The position numbers were made by a program, and so were the translations under genes. 7,108 nt of DNA, from assembly GCA_026713405.1 (NCBI GenBank), contig JAPOON010000010.1:1-7108 (forward strand). Direction: 5' to 3'. Shown here piece by piece: positions 6,150 through 7,108 of this stretch (the stretch's first letter is position 1; the number at the start of each line of letters is the position of its first letter). This stretch comes from Gammaproteobacteria bacterium. GTDB lineage: Bacteria; Pseudomonadota; Gammaproteobacteria; Pseudomonadales; Azotimanducaceae_A. The notes beneath the pieces were generated by a model, which saw only the letters and a list, made by a program, of their open reading frames with translations, searched no databases and was not told where the DNA came from.

Positions 6150-6596
6150 ATGATCGTAGGCATTCACCACGTCGCCGTCGGCGTACCGGATTTCGAACAG
6201 GGGCTGGCATTCTACCGCGACATGCTCGGCTTCGAGGTGGTCGAGAGAACGGACTGGGACCGCAACAACCGCTTTGCCGACCGGGCCGTCGGCCTCGACG
6301 ATACCGCGGCGAAAATGGCGATGCTGAAGGCGCCCAATGCCTTCATCGAACTCTGGCAGTATTCCAACCCGGAACCCGCCGATCACCGGCAACGGCCCTG
6401 TGACTACGGCTACCCGCATTTCTGTCTGCAGGTCGAAGGCATTCAGGACGAATACGACCGTCTGAGCGAAGGGGGCATGGAGTTTGTCGGCCCCGTGGTG
6501 GATTTCGGGGAAATCGCGGCGATCTACGGCAAGGACCCGTTCGGCAACATCATCGAACTCTACGAAATCCGGGGCGACGCCCGACCCAACCTCTGA
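6150..6596 (+). CDS. VOC-family (glyoxalase/dioxygenase-fold) metalloprotein
   Basis: The gene encodes a 148-aa soluble protein with two beta-alpha-beta-beta-beta modules of the vicinal oxygen chelate fold. The usual four metal ligands can be placed: His7 (GIHHVAVGV), Glu67 (AFIELWQY), His90 (GYPHFCLQV) and Glu136 (DPFGNIIELYE). All are intact, so a divalent-metal enzyme is expected. Family reactions include glyoxalase I, methylmalonyl-CoA epimerase, ring-cleaving dioxygenases and small lyases or isomerases. The length fits a single-domain glyoxalase- or epimerase-like protein, and the exact reaction cannot be told. The start ATG 6150 has GAGG (6139-6142) 7 nt upstream and begins right at the first fold strand; the open frame back to 5964 is the shadow of the antisense cupin. 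It follows the MFS gene by 237 nt and precedes the NTF2-like gene by 135 nt. Confidence 0.9.
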   Translation: MIVGIHHVAVGVPDFEQGLAFYRDMLGFEVVERTDWDRNNRFADRAVGLDDTAAKMAMLKAPNAFIELWQYSNPEPADHRQRPCDYGYPHFCLQVEGIQDEYDRLSEGGMEFVGPVVDFGEIAAIYGKDPFGNIIELYEIRGDARPNL

Positions 6597-6676
6597 GTCG
6601 CAGCGCGCCCTCCGGGAACTCTCGGTGCACGCTACTGTCGCGTTGTGGCCCTTGCCAAACTAACATCACCGGCAAA

Positions 6677-6705
6677 TGGTCATTGCGGGGCCGGGGCAAT
6701 ACTAT
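6677..6705 (+). promoter_or_regulatory. Possible promoter of the NTF2-like gene, with a dyad in its spacer
   Basis: In the 135-bp gap after the VOC gene, TGGTCA (6677-6682) and TACTAT (6700-6705) are 17 nt apart and each match 4 of 6 consensus bases. This predicts a start near 6712 and a leader of about 20 nt before ATG 6732. An inverted repeat ATTGC (6682-6686) and GCAAT (6696-6700) occupies the spacer, as an operator bound by a repressor or a MerR-type activator might, but 5-bp arms can arise by chance. I see no clear terminator after the VOC gene, so co-transcription from upstream is also possible. Confidence 0.35.
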
Positions 6706-6731
6706 TGAGAAAACCGGATCAGGGAGCAGAC

Positions 6732-7108
6732 ATGGAAACGGGAAAGGTACCGACACTCGAGGAACAGGCGGATCGCCTGGCGATCCAGGACGTGCTGGCG
6801 AAGCACAGCCGCGGTGTGGACAGGGCAGAGGAGGCGACCCTGAAGTCGGCCTACTGGCCCGATGCCACGGTAGCCTACGGGGGCTTCAATGGGGCAGCGC
6901 ATGAATTCTGCGAATCTCTCCCCGCGGGCATCAAACGCTACGCGGCAACCCAGCACACCATCACCAATGTTGCCATCGACCTGCGGGGAGACGAGGCGAG
7001 GGTGGAAACCTACGTGACCGCCTATCACTACCTGGCGGTTGAAGAAGGCCAGGACACGGAGATGACCTATCTGGGCCGTTACCTCGACCGCATGGAAAAG
7101 CGCGGGGA
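6732..7108 (+). CDS. NTF2/SnoaL-like domain protein (5' part, runs off right edge)
   Basis: The 125 full codons visible encode the start of a SnoaL-like (NTF2 cone fold) protein. The pattern LAIQDVLAKHSRGVDRAEEA (16-35), SAYWPDATVAYGGFNG, TQHTITNVAIDLRGDEARVE and TYVTAYHYL matches the SnoaL_4-type group: a helical start with R-x-VD, then YxPDA, then H-x-x-x-N and a GD-A turn. Members act as small isomerases, dehydratases or cyclases, or as companions of ring-hydroxylating oxygenases, and are frequent in steroid, terpenoid and aromatic catabolic clusters. The start ATG 6732 is supported by GGGAG (6722-6726) 5 nt upstream. The frame is open to the window edge. Such proteins are usually about 140-180 aa, so only the C-terminal part should be missing. 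It has the same strand as the VOC gene and a possible own promoter. Confidence 0.88.
   Translation, partial: METGKVPTLEEQADRLAIQDVLAKHSRGVDRAEEATLKSAYWPDATVAYGGFNGAAHEFCESLPAGIKRYAATQHTITNVAIDLRGDEARVETYVTAYHYLAVEEGQDTEMTYLGRYLDRMEKRG

Noticed and set aside
5325..6419. 364-codon open frame on the minus strand spanning the MFS gene, the gap and the VOC gene
   Set aside because: It crosses two genuine plus-strand genes and uses a different frame from the cupin remnant. The translation is Arg/His-rich with no domain signal.

Overview
The window is GC-rich bacterial DNA with strongly G/C-biased third codon positions. An outer-membrane TonB-dependent receptor shows that the host is Gram-negative. 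The mix of a receptor without a secretin domain, a Spinster-type MFS transporter, an acyl-CoA ligase and small VOC and NTF2-fold proteins is typical of catabolic clusters in sphingomonads and in marine or soil gammaproteobacteria that degrade hydrophobic organic compounds. The phylum-level guess is an inference. I see no rRNA, tRNA, insertion sequence, CRISPR array or phage gene.

Layout: (1) 1-321, minus strand, is the 5' end of a thiamine-diphosphate-dependent 2-oxoacid dehydrogenase E1 alpha gene that runs off the left edge. (2) A 59-bp AT-rich divergent intergenic region separates it from an AMP-forming acyl-CoA ligase (381-1919, plus). (3) A 214-bp gap follows with a good sigma70-type promoter, a perfect 7-bp dyad and a hairpin beside the ribosome binding site. 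(4) A full-length TonB-dependent receptor (2134-4530). (5) Two stacked hairpins, the second terminator-like, fill the junction to a Spinster-type MFS permease (about 4563-5912) that has no ATG start. (6) The gap 5913-6149 carries on the minus strand the C-terminal half of a cupin, apparently a remnant. (7) A VOC metalloprotein (6150-6596). (8) A 135-bp gap with a possible promoter, then the 5' part of an NTF2/SnoaL-like protein that runs off the right edge.

Working model (inference): the receptor brings a bulky, probably hydrophobic organic compound across the outer membrane, the MFS permease moves the substrate or a product across the inner membrane, the ligase activates a carboxylate as its CoA thioester, and the VOC and NTF2-fold proteins carry out ring or side-chain chemistry. 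The E1 alpha gene points to decarboxylation of a 2-oxoacid or acetoin-like compound. The substrate cannot be read from the sequence.

The main oddities are two Thr-to-Pro changes in the ATP-binding loop of the ligase, an MFS start codon inside a hairpin, a headless antisense cupin, and a structured leader before the receptor gene. I found no wholly new system. The parts belong to known families, and the novelty lies mainly in their combination and regulation.
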